This document shows, piece by piece, positions 10,316 through 21,731 of a DNA stretch of 64,000 nucleotides (position 1 is its first letter; every line of letters starts with the position of its first letter). Both the position numbers and the translations under genes were made by a program. The stretch comes from Flavobacteriaceae bacterium (GTDB lineage: Bacteria > Bacteroidota > Bacteroidia > Flavobacteriales > Flavobacteriaceae): NCBI GenBank assembly GCA_947457615.1, contig CANGWK010000001.1, positions 1 through 64,000 of the forward strand. The letters run 5' to 3'. The notes under the pieces were generated by a model that saw nothing but the letters and a program-made list of their open reading frames with translations, made no database searches and was not told where the DNA came from.

Positions 10316-11059
10316 ATGAAAGTAATTGCTGTAATTCCTGCTCGTTATGCTTCTACTCGTTTTCCTGCAAAATTAATGCAAGATTTAGGTGGGAAAACTG
10401 TAATTGTAAGAACTTATGAAGCTGCGATAGCAACTAAATTATTTGACGATGTGTTTGTTGTTACAGATTCTGAATTGATTTATAATGAAATTATTTCCAA
10501 TAAAGGAAAAGCCATAATGTCAATAAAGGAACATGAATCGGGGAGCGACCGCATTGCAGAAGCGGTTGCAAATCTTGATGTAGATATTGTGGTTAATGTT
10601 CAAGGGGACGAACCTTTTATAGATAAACAATCATTAGAAAAACTTATTGAAGTTTTTGATTCTTCGCTTACTCAGAATGATACTATTGGACATGTTGATT
10701 TGGCTTCCTTGATGCGCGAGATTAGCAACGAAGAAGAGATTAATAACTCCAACAATGTGAAAGTGGTTGTGGATCAAAATAACTTTGCACTCTATTTTTC
10801 TCGTTCCGTGATTCCTTATCCAAGGGATAAAAACGCGGGTGTTCGCTATTTTCAACATATCGGAATTTATGCTTTTCGTAAACAAGCACTTTTAGATTTC
10901 TATTCTTTACCAATGAAATCATTAGAAGCCTCTGAAAAATTAGAGCAACTTCGTTATTTAGAATTTGGTAAACGAATAAAAATGGTTGAAACCTCTCATA
11001 TTGGAATAGGTATTGATACTCAAGAAGATCTAGTTAAAGCTAGGTTGTTACTTAAATAA
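10316..11059 (+). CDS. kdsB: 3-deoxy-manno-octulosonate cytidylyltransferase
   Basis: [53 protein letters not shown]. Confidence 0.95.
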   Translation: MKVIAVIPARYASTRFPAKLMQDLGGKTVIVRTYEAAIATKLFDDVFVVTDSELIYNEIISNKGKAIMSIKEHESGSDRIAEAVANLDVDIVVNVQGDEPFIDKQSLEKLIEVFDSSLTQNDTIGHVDLASLMREISNEEEINNSNNVKVVVDQNNFALYFSRSVIPYPRDKNAGVRYFQHIGIYAFRKQALLDFYSLPMKSLEASEKLEQLRYLEFGKRIKMVETSHIGIGIDTQEDLVKARLLLK

Positions 11060-11064
11060 TATCT

Positions 11065-11727
11065 CTAGCAAAGCTTTTTTATAGTAAACAATTCATTATG
11101 AACTTCTACTTTTGGGTACATCCGTAAAGAATAATTACCAGAAAATTTCTTTTTATAATCTAGATTTCTAATTCTATTTTGCTCGTTAATTACCATAGTA
11201 TTAAATAGAATAAATCCGTTTACATTTAATAAAAAATTAATTCTTTGAATAAAATAATCTTCAAATAAAAAGTTAGGCATTGTAGTATCTTGAAAAACAT
11301 CAATAATTATCAAGTCGAATTTTGCTTTAGTTTTTAAAACAAATTCAAATGCATCGTCAATAATGAGTTCTAAATTATTAATTTGGTTTAACTTAAAATA
11401 GGTATTTGCAATTTCTACAATTTCTGGATCAATTTCTATTCCAGTTATTTTTCCTCTAAATTTTATTTCGTCAACCAATGTTTTAATTACACTGCCACCA
11501 GCAACTCCTAGAACTAATACGTTTTCAAACTTTCGTATGCGGTCGTAACCAATATATTTTAATCCTTTTTTTAAAATTCGTTGCAGACTCCCATAAGAAT
11601 AATTAGTATTCTTGGAATCTAAAACTAGTTCTCCGTTATTCCAAGTCACCTCAAGCGAGTTACTTATGGAAGATTTTCGCTTAATGACGTTTATAGGAAG
11701 GAAATAACTAAGGTATTTGGCAATCAT
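11065..11727 (-). CDS. Spermidine synthase-like SAM-dependent methyltransferase
   Basis: VLVLGVAGGSVIKTL, GIEIDPEIVEIA, FDLIIIDVFQDTTMP. Confidence 0.8.
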   Translation of the reverse strand: MIAKYLSYFLPINVIKRKSSISNSLEVTWNNGELVLDSKNTNYSYGSLQRILKKGLKYIGYDRIRKFENVLVLGVAGGSVIKTLVDEIKFRGKITGIEIDPEIVEIANTYFKLNQINNLELIIDDAFEFVLKTKAKFDLIIIDVFQDTTMPNFLFEDYFIQRINFLLNVNGFILFNTMVINEQNRIRNLDYKKKFSGNYSLRMYPKVEVHNELFTIKKLC

Positions 11728-11784
11728 TTTTTTATTTTCCTCAAAAATAACAGAATAATATTAAATTTACACAAAATATTTCAA

Positions 11785-12336
11785 ATGAAGAAGCAACTTT
11801 ATTATTTTATTTTTTATAAAATTTTAGGATGGAAATTATCTGGAACTATTGCTCCAAATTTAAAAAAGTGTGTTGTAATAGTTATTCCTCATACTAGCAA
11901 TTTAGATTTTTTTATTGCTATGTTAGTAAGAGGAATAATGAATATTGAAATCAATTTTGTAGGAAAAAAAGAACTATTTACTTTTCCTATTGGATATTAC
12001 TTTAAGGCAGTTGGTGGTGCTCCTTTAGATCGTAGTGGGAAGAAAAATAATGTAGATGCATCGGTTGAAGTATTTGCTAAGAAAGATGTTTTTCGTTTGG
12101 CAATATCGCCGGAAGGTACACGCAAGAAAGTAACCGAATTGCGAACAGGATTTTATTATATTGCTCTTAAAGCTAATGTTCCTATTGTTCCAGTGGCATT
12201 TGATTTTGGAAAAAAAGAAGTTAAAGTGGGCGAACCTTTTATTCCATCTGGAAATTTTGAAGAAGACATGAAATTATTACTCCCTTTTTACAAAGGAGTG
12301 AAAGGAAAAATTTCAGAACGAAGTTATCAAGTATAA
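11785..12336 (+). CDS. 1-acyl-sn-glycerol-3-phosphate acyltransferase family protein
   Basis: VIPHTSNLDFF (HX4D variant), AISPEGTRKK. Confidence 0.85.
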   Translation: MKKQLYYFIFYKILGWKLSGTIAPNLKKCVVIVIPHTSNLDFFIAMLVRGIMNIEINFVGKKELFTFPIGYYFKAVGGAPLDRSGKKNNVDASVEVFAKKDVFRLAISPEGTRKKVTELRTGFYYIALKANVPIVPVAFDFGKKEVKVGEPFIPSGNFEEDMKLLLPFYKGVKGKISERSYQV

Positions 12337-12346
12337 AACAAATCGT

Positions 12347-13486
12347 ATGGATTATATAGAATTACATAAACAATTTAAAGAAAATTCTTTATTCGGACGG
12401 TATATTACTTTAAAAGATATTGAGCCGTTACTTGCTAAACTTCCTGTAGAAGTTATTGGAAAATCTGTTTTAGGAAAACCAATATATAAATTCACTATTG
12501 GATCTGGAGAAATTAAAATTTTTATATGGTCGCAAATGCACGGCAATGAAAGCACCACAACCAAAGCAGTATTTGATTTTTTTAATTTAATTAACTCTTC
12601 AAGTGAACAAGGGAAGAGGTTTCTTAAAGAATTTACATTTTGTTTTATTCCAATGGTTAATCCGGATGGAGCTGAATTATATACCCGTGAGAATGCCAAT
12701 AAAGTAGATTTGAATCGTGATTCTATTGATTTATCACAGCCAGAAAGCCAATTATTAAGACAAACTTTTAACGAATTTAAACCAGATTATTGTTTTAATC
12801 TTCACGACCAACGTACCATTTTTGGTGCGGGAAGTAAAGGTAATGTTGCTACAGTTTCTTTTTTAGCGCCATCGTTTAATGAAAATCGAGATATTAATGA
12901 TGTTCGATTAAAGGCTATGCAAATTATTGTAGCCATGAATAAGCAATTACAAAATCATATTCCAAATCAAGTTGCTCGTTTTGATGATAGTTTTAATGCT
13001 AATTGTATTGGAGATCAATTTACATTACTAGGAGTGCCGACAATATTATTTGAAGCAGGTCATTATCCAGACGATTATTATAGAGAATATACTCGAAAAA
13101 TGATTTTTATAGCATTAGTTGCCGGATTGCAACATATTTACGAAATCGATATAGTTAATGATGAAAATGCAATATATTTTGAAATTCCTAAAAATAATTT
13201 GGTTTTTTATGATTTTCTTTATAAAAATGTCAAAATAAATTATGATGGTAAAGAAATAATCACGAGTTTTGCCTCTCATTATAAGGAAGAACTTGTTAAT
13301 GGAAAGATACAATTTAATGCTTATGTCACTGAAATTGGGGATTTAAAAGGAAAATTTGGTCATTATCTTTATAACGCACACAAAATGACTTATGAAGATT
13401 CTTTTGATAATATTCCTAAAATCAATCAAAAAGCAAACTTTTCGTTAGGAAAAGTTATCAAATTTGAAAATGGCGTTAAGATTTAA
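12347..13486 (+). CDS. M14 family zinc carboxypeptidase
   Basis: WSQMHGNESTTT zinc motif, NPDGAELYTRENANKVDLNRDS. Confidence 0.88.
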   Translation: MDYIELHKQFKENSLFGRYITLKDIEPLLAKLPVEVIGKSVLGKPIYKFTIGSGEIKIFIWSQMHGNESTTTKAVFDFFNLINSSSEQGKRFLKEFTFCFIPMVNPDGAELYTRENANKVDLNRDSIDLSQPESQLLRQTFNEFKPDYCFNLHDQRTIFGAGSKGNVATVSFLAPSFNENRDINDVRLKAMQIIVAMNKQLQNHIPNQVARFDDSFNANCIGDQFTLLGVPTILFEAGHYPDDYYREYTRKMIFIALVAGLQHIYEIDIVNDENAIYFEIPKNNLVFYDFLYKNVKINYDGKEIITSFASHYKEELVNGKIQFNAYVTEIGDLKGKFGHYLYNAHKMTYEDSFDNIPKINQKANFSLGKVIKFENGVKI

Positions 13487-13565
13487 CTAAATTCATCTTT
13501 TTGTTTAAATAAAGTTTAATGATTGTTGTATAAAAGTTAGAAAAAAAAATATAAATTATATAGTT

Positions 13566-14045
13566 ATGAGTAAGTTCCGATTAGACGAAGTAGATCATCA
13601 AATTCTTGATATGTTAATTGATAATACAAGAATACCATTTACAGATATTGCAAAAAAACTATTAATTTCCGCAGGAACCGTTCACGTAAGAGTTAAAAAA
13701 ATGGAAGATGCCGGAATAATTATGGGATCGTCTTTAACACTTGATTATGAAAAACTTGGATATTCTTTTATTGCTTATGTAGGAGTTTTCTTAAATAATA
13801 CCTCACAAACGAAATTTGTTTTAGAAAGAGTAAGTGAGATTCCTTTTGTAACGGTAGCGCATGTAACTACAGGAAAATTCAACATATTTTGTAAAATTCG
13901 TGCAAGAGATACAAAACATGCCAAAGATGTTATTTTTATGATTGATGATATTGAAGGAGTTTACCGAACGGAAACTATGATTTCTCTTGAGGAAAGCATC
14001 AACGACAAAAAACGTTTGATGCACACTATTTTTAAAGATATATAA
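13566..14045 (+). CDS. Lrp/AsnC family transcriptional regulator
   Basis: LDEVDHQILDMLIDNTRIPFTDIAKKLLISAGTVHVRVKKMEDAGII HTH plus C-terminal RAM-type domain. Confidence 0.92.
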   Translation: MSKFRLDEVDHQILDMLIDNTRIPFTDIAKKLLISAGTVHVRVKKMEDAGIIMGSSLTLDYEKLGYSFIAYVGVFLNNTSQTKFVLERVSEIPFVTVAHVTTGKFNIFCKIRARDTKHAKDVIFMIDDIEGVYRTETMISLEESINDKKRLMHTIFKDI

Positions 14046-14080
14046 TTTTTCTAAATTTTATAGAAAAATCTTTTAATAGA

Positions 14081-14113
14081 AAACCTTAAGTAATTTACTT
14101 GAGGTTTTTTTAT
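14081..14113 (+). terminator. Intrinsic terminator after lrp-like gene
   Basis: AACCTTAAGTA-at-TTACTTGAGGTT stem followed by T run. Confidence 0.75.
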
Positions 14114-14139
14114 ATCAACTTTCGAAAAAAATATTCACA

Positions 14140-16716
14140 ATGTACACACTTCCTGAAATTGAGCGTTTTAATAAAAATGTTTTGTCCAAATACCATATTT
14201 ATAATAGCGTGTTTGTTAATTTGCCCTTTGATGCAATTGATAATACAGGTGTCTTGTTACCATTATTTAGTGAAGTTTGTACAACTGGTTTTAAAAATAA
14301 TTTAACTCCAGTAGAAATTGTAAATTCCTTTTCGAAAAAGTATTTAGATTCTGTTTCAGAAGAAGAAAAAATTAGTTTGTTATTTCGATTTATCCAATAT
14401 GTTGAACGTCAAATAGTTCTTTTTGATGCAATTGAAGATGCTGCTTTTCCAATAGTTAATAATATGGAAGGTAAAGCATCTCTTAGAGACATAAGAGAAA
14501 GAGCTGATACTAAAGAATTACAAGAGGAATTGATTTCTTTCTTAGATAGTTTTAATATTAGAACAGTTTTAACTGCTCATCCAACACAATTTTATCCAGG
14601 TTCTGTTTTGGGTATTATAACTGATTTAACCGATGCAGTAAGGGATAATAATTTGTCAAAAATAAAAGACTTACTAGCTCAACTTGGAAAAACTCCTTTT
14701 ATTAAGAAAGATAAACCAAGCCCTTTTGACGAGGCAATCAGTTTGATCTGGTATCTTGAAAATGTATTTTATCAAACATCAGGTGAAATGTTGCAATACA
14801 TTCAGAAGAATATTTTTAATGAAAAACCAATAACTAATTCAATAATCAATCTTGGATTTTGGCCTGGTGGTGATAGAGATGGAAATCCATTTGTAACATC
14901 CGAAATAACTTTGAAAGTTGCGGATAGACTGCGAACTGCAATTTTGAAATCTTATTATTTAGATATTAGAAAACTAAAACGTAAACTAACTTTTTCAGGA
15001 ATAGATGCTATAATTTCTGATATTGAAAATAAGTTATATCGTTCTGTATTTTATTCTGATGGAAGTATTTACATTACTTTATCGGAATTAAAAGATAAAC
15101 TTAATATAGTAAAATCTATTTGCATCGAAAAACACCAGTCGCTATATTTAGATGAAATAAATGAACTTTTGAATAAGGTAACAATTTTCGGATTTCATTT
15201 TGCATCTTTAGATATTCGTCAGAATAGTAAAATACATAATAAAGTAATTCAAATTATTTTTAAGTACTTAGAAAAAAATAATGTTGCGCTTACTGGATAT
15301 TTTGATCTCTCTGATGAAGAACGAATAAATGTTCTAACAAACTTATCCGGAACTATTTCATCTGATTTATTTGAGGATGAAATGACCAAACAAACTATTG
15401 ATTCTATTGTAGCAATAAAAAAAATTCAAGAAAACAATGGTGAATTAGGAGCCAATAGATATATTATTTCTAATAATGAAAGCACTCTAAACGTTCTTGA
15501 AACTTTTGCATTATTTAGTTTATGTAATTGGAAAAATCCATCTGTAGATATTGTTCCGTTGTTTGAATCTATAGACGATTTGCGGCAAGCAGATACAATT
15601 ATGGAGCAATTGTATACTAATTTACAATATGCAAAGCATTTGAAAAACAGAGGAAATAAACAAACTATCATGCTTGGTTTTTCTGACGGAACTAAAGATG
15701 GAGGCTATTTAATGGCTAATTGGGGAATTTATAAAGCCAAACAAACTATTACAGCAGTTTCTAGAAAATATGGTATCAAAGTGATTTTCTTTGATGGGCG
15801 AGGGGGACCACCGGCAAGAGGCGGAGGAAAAACGCATAAATTTTATGCTTCTTTAGGAACTACAATTGAAAATCAGGAAATTCAATTAACGGTTCAAGGT
15901 CAAACCATTAGTTCTAACTTTGGTACTTTAGATTCGTGTCGGTATAATTTAGAAAATCTATTAAGCGCGGGAGTTTCTAATGAAATTTTCAACAAACAGG
16001 AGAATAATTTGTCTGATTTTGATATTAAAATAATAGATGAATTATCTGAAATAGGATACCAAAAATATTTAAGTTTTAAAAATCATCCTAAATTTATACC
16101 TTATTTGGAACAAATGAGTACCTTAAATTATTATTCTAAAACTAATATTGGAAGTCGTCCATCTAAAAGAAATACTACTGCTAATCTAGATTTTAACGAT
16201 TTGCGAGCTATACCTTTTGTTGGTTCTTGGAGTCAAATGAAACAAAATGTTCCCGGATTTTTTGGTTTAGGATCGGCGTTGAAACATTTTGAAGACTTAA
16301 ACAATTGGGATAAAGTACAAACGCTTTTTGATTCGTCTTTATTCTTTAGAACTTTATTGGAAAATAGTATGATGTCATTGGCAAAATCATTTTTTCCGTT
16401 AACGCAATACATGAAAGAGGATAAAGAATTTGGTGAATTTTGGAAAATAATTTTTAATGAATTTCAAGAAACCAAACGACTTTTGCTAAAAATTGCAGGA
16501 CACAAGGAATTAATGGAAAATTATCCTGATGGCAAAGCATCCATTAAAATGCGAGAAGATATAGTTTTGCCTTTATTGGTAATTCAGCAGTATGCTTTAA
16601 TGAAAATAAACGAAATTAAGAAGGGTACAGAATCAAACGAATTGCTTACAGTTTATGAAAAATTAGTAACTCGATCTTTATTTGGAAACACAAATGCAAG
16701 TAGAAATTCCGCTTAA
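14140..16716 (+). CDS. ppc: Phosphoenolpyruvate carboxylase
   Basis: TAHPTQFYPGSVL, NLGFWPGGDRDGNPFV, LDIRQNS, MLGFSDGTKDGGYLMANW, FFDGRGGPPARGGG. Confidence 0.95.
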   Translation: MYTLPEIERFNKNVLSKYHIYNSVFVNLPFDAIDNTGVLLPLFSEVCTTGFKNNLTPVEIVNSFSKKYLDSVSEEEKISLLFRFIQYVERQIVLFDAIEDAAFPIVNNMEGKASLRDIRERADTKELQEELISFLDSFNIRTVLTAHPTQFYPGSVLGIITDLTDAVRDNNLSKIKDLLAQLGKTPFIKKDKPSPFDEAISLIWYLENVFYQTSGEMLQYIQKNIFNEKPITNSIINLGFWPGGDRDGNPFVTSEITLKVADRLRTAILKSYYLDIRKLKRKLTFSGIDAIISDIENKLYRSVFYSDGSIYITLSELKDKLNIVKSICIEKHQSLYLDEINELLNKVTIFGFHFASLDIRQNSKIHNKVIQIIFKYLEKNNVALTGYFDLSDEERINVLTNLSGTISSDLFEDEMTKQTIDSIVAIKKIQENNGELGANRYIISNNESTLNVLETFALFSLCNWKNPSVDIVPLFESIDDLRQADTIMEQLYTNLQYAKHLKNRGNKQTIMLGFSDGTKDGGYLMANWGIYKAKQTITAVSRKYGIKVIFFDGRGGPPARGGGKTHKFYASLGTTIENQEIQLTVQGQTISSNFGTLDSCRYNLENLLSAGVSNEIFNKQENNLSDFDIKIIDELSEIGYQKYLSFKNHPKFIPYLEQMSTLNYYSKTNIGSRPSKRNTTANLDFNDLRAIPFVGSWSQMKQNVPGFFGLGSALKHFEDLNNWDKVQTLFDSSLFFRTLLENSMMSLAKSFFPLTQYMKEDKEFGEFWKIIFNEFQETKRLLLKIAGHKELMENYPDGKASIKMREDIVLPLLVIQQYALMKINEIKKGTESNELLTVYEKLVTRSLFGNTNASRNSA

Positions 16717-16739
16717 AAAAATATTTTAAATAATACAAT

Positions 16740-17258
16740 ATGAAAGTTTCCCAATTACAAACATCCGATTACGCTCCATTCTATAGAAATTATATTGCTC
16801 AAGTATCAGATGAATTTACTTTGATTGAAGAATTAGAAATTTCCTTGCATCGATTTATTAAGTTTGTTCAAGACATTCCACTAGACAAATTTGATTACCG
16901 CTATGAAGAAAGCAAGTGGACAATTAAAGATATTATTCAACACATTATTGATGCTGAACGAGTGTTTTCATATCGCGCTTTACGATTTGCTAGAAATGAT
17001 GCCACAGAATTACCAGGTTTTGAAGAAAACCATTATGTTAATGAAGCTAATGGAAATCAAAGAAGTATCATGGAATTATTAACTGAATTATCAGCTGTTC
17101 GTCATTCTACATTGTATTTATTCAAATCTATTAATAAAGATCAACTTTTAAATACTGGAATAGCATCTAATAATCCAATGTCAGTTCGTGCTTTAGGATT
17201 TGTAATTATTGGACATCAAAATCACCACCAAAGAATTTTTGAAGAAAGATATTTGTAA
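16740..17258 (+). CDS. DinB family protein
   Basis: KWTIKDIIQHIIDAERVFSYRALRFARND and C-terminal IGHQNHHQRIFEERYL. Confidence 0.9.
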   Translation: MKVSQLQTSDYAPFYRNYIAQVSDEFTLIEELEISLHRFIKFVQDIPLDKFDYRYEESKWTIKDIIQHIIDAERVFSYRALRFARNDATELPGFEENHYVNEANGNQRSIMELLTELSAVRHSTLYLFKSINKDQLLNTGIASNNPMSVRALGFVIIGHQNHHQRIFEERYL

Positions 17259-17281
17259 GTAGCAGTTGATTAATTAAAAAA

Positions 17282-17325
17282 TTAAAATCCCATATTTAGA
17301 ATTACTTCTGAATATGGAATTTTAA
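17282..17325. terminator. Bidirectional terminator between the DinB gene and the metallopeptidase gene
   Basis: TTAAAATcCCATATT ... AATATGGaATTTTAA inverted repeat between convergent genes. Confidence 0.6.
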
Positions 17326-17342
17326 ATTAGCGACTAATTTTG

Positions 17343-20276
17343 TTATTGAATAATAACTTTTTTTGTTGCAGTTTTTCCTTCCGAAGTAACATTTAACAAA
17401 TAGATTCCTTTTTCCAATTGACCAATATTAACCTCTTGATAGAAAAAGGAATTTGAATTTTGATAGATAGTATTAAAACATTTTCTTCCTCTTATATCAA
17501 ATAAATCAACTTTAACATCCTCTGAAGTTGATAATTTAACTAATACAATTCCACTTGTTGGATTAGGAGAAATAGTAAACGTTTCAAAAGTATTTTCTGC
17601 ATTTGCTAAAGCAGGAGTTCCAGTTATTACAAAATTATCAATTATTACACCCTCATTGGTAACGCCGGCATCAGAAACGAAATTAAATCTAAAAATAATA
17701 TCCGATTGCGGCATTGTACCGCCAAATCCAAAATCTGACATATCCCAACTATAATTTACTTTGTCAGAATTAACCCCTCCCAACATATTTGGATCTCCGC
17801 CTGCACCAGTCCATTGAGCACCAACACAATTATCGCAGTTGGTACCGTTGGGAATATTAGAACTGTTGTACCAAGTTGTAGTACTTGTAGCATCGCCTAA
17901 TATTGTCCATGTGGTTCCTCCATTAGTTGAGTATTCAACATTAAGGTAATCATAGTCAGGTTCAAAATCAAAAGCCATATCAAATTTGAATTTTGGATTT
18001 TGATATTGTGTTAAATCATAACATTGTGAAACAAGATAAGAAGTCATACCGTCTGGATATAGACCCGAAAGATTTGTTCCATAAACATTAGAACCGCCTG
18101 AAACAGTGCTATCAAGAATCGTTCCTGCAGCTTGACCTCTTTGCCAAAGGATATTAGTATTTGCCTTATCAAAAGAAATTAAATTATCAGAAGTAGATTC
18201 AAACGTATTAATTGAATTGACTATTCCAGCTTCATTTACTAAAATTAAAGCTGTTTTAGTATTATTACTACTATTACCATCACTATTTGTAGTAATAGTA
18301 TAGGTGATGAAATGAGTTCCTCTTGATAAACTTCCTATTGTTATTGGAAAATCTATAGATTGACACGACGAAAGTGATCCCGACCAATTTGAATTTGTAG
18401 GAGAATTTCCATCAATAGTGTATGAAATTGCAACTGAAGAAATAGGATTTGTTCCAGAATTTTCAAAAGTTAAAATTGAATTATGAGATGCACCACAAGC
18501 AACTGAAAGGGGTTGCACAATTTTTTTAAGTGACACATCAGTAGGGTAACCAATGTATTGATTCCCTACATTTACTGCATACCAAGCATTAGTAACGGCA
18601 ATAACTTGGGAACTTGATCCGCAATATAAATTGTTAGCAACTTGAAGAGTAGCATTTCTCATGTCTAAATAAGTGGCGTTAGAAGTTAAATAATCTCTCT
18701 CCGCATAATATACAATTTTAGAAGATTCTGCCATTCCTATTCCTGAAACTGAATAACTACGGGGGATTGGTGCATTATTAGTTCCTGATTTTCCGACTGT
18801 TAGAATATAAAACCAATGATTCAACACTCCACTATTAGTGTGGACTCCACATTGATCATTATTGCCTGATGGAGTGCAAGTTCCTTCATCTCCAGTAGTA
18901 ATCCAATTACTTCCAAGATACGTATCTGGATCTCCATAAGTTAAAGGAGAGTTCATGCTTCTAAAAGGAGAAGCTCCTAAATCTTCTGCTATTTTCCAAA
19001 CCCCGGTTGCAAAAGGCCCGGTTAAAGAACCAGTCCTTCCATAATGTTCAATGCATGCTCCCCATATATCCGAAAGACCTTCGTTGATGGCTCCTGATTG
19101 ATTTTGATAGGCTAAATTTGCAGTTGACGAACATATTCCATGACCAATTTCATGCCCACATACATCAATTGATGTTAAAATAGAAACACTATTATTACCA
19201 TCACCGTAAGACATTACAGATCCATTCCAAAATGCATTAACCAAACTAGTATTTACATTAGAACGATAATGCACATAACTTCTTAACATCGTACCCTTAT
19301 CATCAAAACTGTCTCTGTTAAAAATATTTTTCCAAAAATCATAGGTCATTTCAGCACCCCAATGGGCATCCAAAGCACCAATATCTTTATTAGTATTATT
19401 GAATTCGGCTGTTGTCCAGTTGTTATCTAAGTCTGTGAAATTTGTTGTTGGATAAGACGGTGTCCTTGCACTATTAAAGGTTTGAACTCCACCACCTCTT
19501 GTATCGTCTTTTAAAATATATTTTCCCGAAGACAAGGTTGTTTTGATACTTCTACTGCCGCTATATTTTGTATTATTAGCAGTTCCCGTTACTGAAGCTG
19601 TAACTTCCATTGATTCTTTTAAATCAATTTGCTTCTTAACTATATCATGGGCATGCTTAATTATAGGATTACTATATAATATTGTACCGTTTTGTGCATC
19701 TACATATATTTCATCTCTAGCCAAAGGCTGTGTGGTGTAAACGTCAAATTTGTAAGCTAAATTTATTGCACCAGTAGTAACATTTGGCAAAATTAACAAT
19801 TCACCTGTTGGCTTTTTATAATTCATTGCCAATGCATCTTCTGGTGAATCCCAAAGATATTGAGTGTTGTTTTTTGAATTTAAAATAATATTTAATGCCT
19901 GTTCACCGCTTAAATAAGGAGTAGTATTTATAGTTGAAGCATTGTAAACTTCTCCATTTATCATGTACACTTCATTGTTAATACTGTGGGTAATTATTAC
20001 CCCAAATTCAATTTTTAATCCTTTATAATATTGTTGCAAGTGTTCGTGCTTACGACCAGTTTCATCCGAGTTGGAGTACGTTGAAGCATAATTATTAGAT
20101 TTATCTAATTTGTTTTGCACTTTAAATTTTGCCAATGCATCTGCTTTTGGAAGCGGATTTTCAAATTCAATAATCGTTTGAATTGGTTCATTATCTTTTA
20201 CTGTTTTATTGGATTGACCAATACTAATTTGAAAAGAAAACAAGGATAAACTAAGGTAAAGTATAGCTTTTTTCAT
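17343..20276 (-). CDS. M4 family metallopeptidase (thermolysin-like) with T9SS type A sorting domain
   Basis: DVCGHEIGHGI (HEXXH), NEGLSDIWG; C-terminal FTISPNPTSGIVLVKL...GIYLLNVTSEGKTATKKVIIQ. Confidence 0.93.
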   Translation of the reverse strand: MKKAILYLSLSLFSFQISIGQSNKTVKDNEPIQTIIEFENPLPKADALAKFKVQNKLDKSNNYASTYSNSDETGRKHEHLQQYYKGLKIEFGVIITHSINNEVYMINGEVYNASTINTTPYLSGEQALNIILNSKNNTQYLWDSPEDALAMNYKKPTGELLILPNVTTGAINLAYKFDVYTTQPLARDEIYVDAQNGTILYSNPIIKHAHDIVKKQIDLKESMEVTASVTGTANNTKYSGSRSIKTTLSSGKYILKDDTRGGGVQTFNSARTPSYPTTNFTDLDNNWTTAEFNNTNKDIGALDAHWGAEMTYDFWKNIFNRDSFDDKGTMLRSYVHYRSNVNTSLVNAFWNGSVMSYGDGNNSVSILTSIDVCGHEIGHGICSSTANLAYQNQSGAINEGLSDIWGACIEHYGRTGSLTGPFATGVWKIAEDLGASPFRSMNSPLTYGDPDTYLGSNWITTGDEGTCTPSGNNDQCGVHTNSGVLNHWFYILTVGKSGTNNAPIPRSYSVSGIGMAESSKIVYYAERDYLTSNATYLDMRNATLQVANNLYCGSSSQVIAVTNAWYAVNVGNQYIGYPTDVSLKKIVQPLSVACGASHNSILTFENSGTNPISSVAISYTIDGNSPTNSNWSGSLSSCQSIDFPITIGSLSRGTHFITYTITTNSDGNSSNNTKTALILVNEAGIVNSINTFESTSDNLISFDKANTNILWQRGQAAGTILDSTVSGGSNVYGTNLSGLYPDGMTSYLVSQCYDLTQYQNPKFKFDMAFDFEPDYDYLNVEYSTNGGTTWTILGDATSTTTWYNSSNIPNGTNCDNCVGAQWTGAGGDPNMLGGVNSDKVNYSWDMSDFGFGGTMPQSDIIFRFNFVSDAGVTNEGVIIDNFVITGTPALANAENTFETFTISPNPTSGIVLVKLSTSEDVKVDLFDIRGRKCFNTIYQNSNSFFYQEVNIGQLEKGIYLLNVTSEGKTATKKVIIQ

Positions 20277-20359
20277 TGAAAATAAAATTTAGTGCTTCAA
20301 ATATAACACTAAATAAACAATTGAATCATCAGAATTCTAATCTTAAGATAATTTAAGAA

Positions 20360-21664
20360 TTAATTAATAATTGTTCTACTTATCAAAAACTGTTTAAGTT
20401 GGTTGTAGTTTTTAATTTTTACTTTAATTTTATCTTTTCCTAATACACTTTCAATTTGTTTAGGAATTTCTAATGTAATATTTAAAACGGGTTCTACAAC
20501 ATCCAAGAACTTTATTGGATGTGCTGTTTCAAGAAATACTCCAATGCTATTAGGATGGTTTTTTAGTTCTTTTTTCAATCCTAAATAGCCAACTGCTCCG
20601 TGGGATTCTGCAACATATCCAGTATTCGAATATATTTTTTGCATTTCGATTTTTGTTTCTTCATCAGTAAAAGAATAGGATGAAAAATCTTTAATAAATT
20701 CATTTAAATCATTGTTGTACATTTCTTGAATACGAATAAAATTACTCGGATTGCCAACATCCATAGCGTTCGAAATAGTTGCTTCAGATGGTTTAGCATT
20801 ATAAATTCCGTTTTCTAAAAACTTAGGAACCGTATCGTTTATATTAGTTGACGCTACAAAATGGGTAATTGGCAACCCCATTTTTTTTGCTAAAATTCCA
20901 GCACAGATATTACCAAAATTGCCACTTGGGCAGGAAACAATTAATGGTTTATTATGTTTTTTTAATTCTTTGTAAGAAAAGAAAAAGTAAAACATTTGAG
21001 GCAACCAACGGGCAATATTAATAGAATTTGCAGAAGTAAGATTTTTGTGTTTTAAATCCGAATCTAAAAATGCTTGCTTCACCATATCTTGGCAATCATC
21101 AAAAAAACCATCTACCTCTAAAGCGGTTATATTTTGTCCTAAAGTGGTTAACTGTCTTTCCTGAATGTCACTTACTTTTCCAGATGGGTAAAGAATTACT
21201 ACTTCTACACCTCTTACACCAAGAAAACCGCTTGCAACAGCACCACCAGTATCGCCAGATGTAGCTACAAGAACTGTGTTTTTTAGGTCTTTTCCTTTGT
21301 TAAAATAAGCCAAACACCGTGACATAAATCTGGCTCCAACGTCTTTAAACGCCATTGTTGGTCCGTGGTACAATTCTAAAGAATAGACATTTTCTTCCAC
21401 AGAAACACACGGAAAATCAAAGCATAGGGTTTCGGCAACAATTTGTTTAAGTTCTAATTCTGGAATTTCATTACCTACAAATTGTTTAATGACTTCAAAG
21501 GCAATTTCTTCGTTTGATAAACTCTCAATAGTATCAAAAAAGGATTGTGATAGTGGGGTTATTTTTTCCGGAAAATATAAGCCTCTGTCGGGTGCTAGTC
21601 CCTGAATTACTGCTTCCTGAAAAGATACCTTTACATTTTTGTTATTTAAACTATAGTAGTTCAT
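20360..21664 (-). CDS. thrC: Threonine synthase
   Basis: GPTMAFKDVGARFMSR, VATSGDTGGAVASGF, PSGNFGNICAG. Confidence 0.96.
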   Translation of the reverse strand: MNYYSLNNKNVKVSFQEAVIQGLAPDRGLYFPEKITPLSQSFFDTIESLSNEEIAFEVIKQFVGNEIPELELKQIVAETLCFDFPCVSVEENVYSLELYHGPTMAFKDVGARFMSRCLAYFNKGKDLKNTVLVATSGDTGGAVASGFLGVRGVEVVILYPSGKVSDIQERQLTTLGQNITALEVDGFFDDCQDMVKQAFLDSDLKHKNLTSANSINIARWLPQMFYFFFSYKELKKHNKPLIVSCPSGNFGNICAGILAKKMGLPITHFVASTNINDTVPKFLENGIYNAKPSEATISNAMDVGNPSNFIRIQEMYNNDLNEFIKDFSSYSFTDEETKIEMQKIYSNTGYVAESHGAVGYLGLKKELKNHPNSIGVFLETAHPIKFLDVVEPVLNITLEIPKQIESVLGKDKIKVKIKNYNQLKQFLISRTIIN

Positions 21665-21731
21665 TTGATTTAGATTTTAGCTTCATGGTTTTAAGTTCAT
21701 GGTTTATAATATTACTTAAAACCTAGAATCT

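Noticed and set aside
14099-14305. 68-aa plus-strand ORF overlapping the start of ppc
   Set aside because: Out-of-frame overlap with the well-supported ppc N-terminus; the translation has no protein-like conservation signals.
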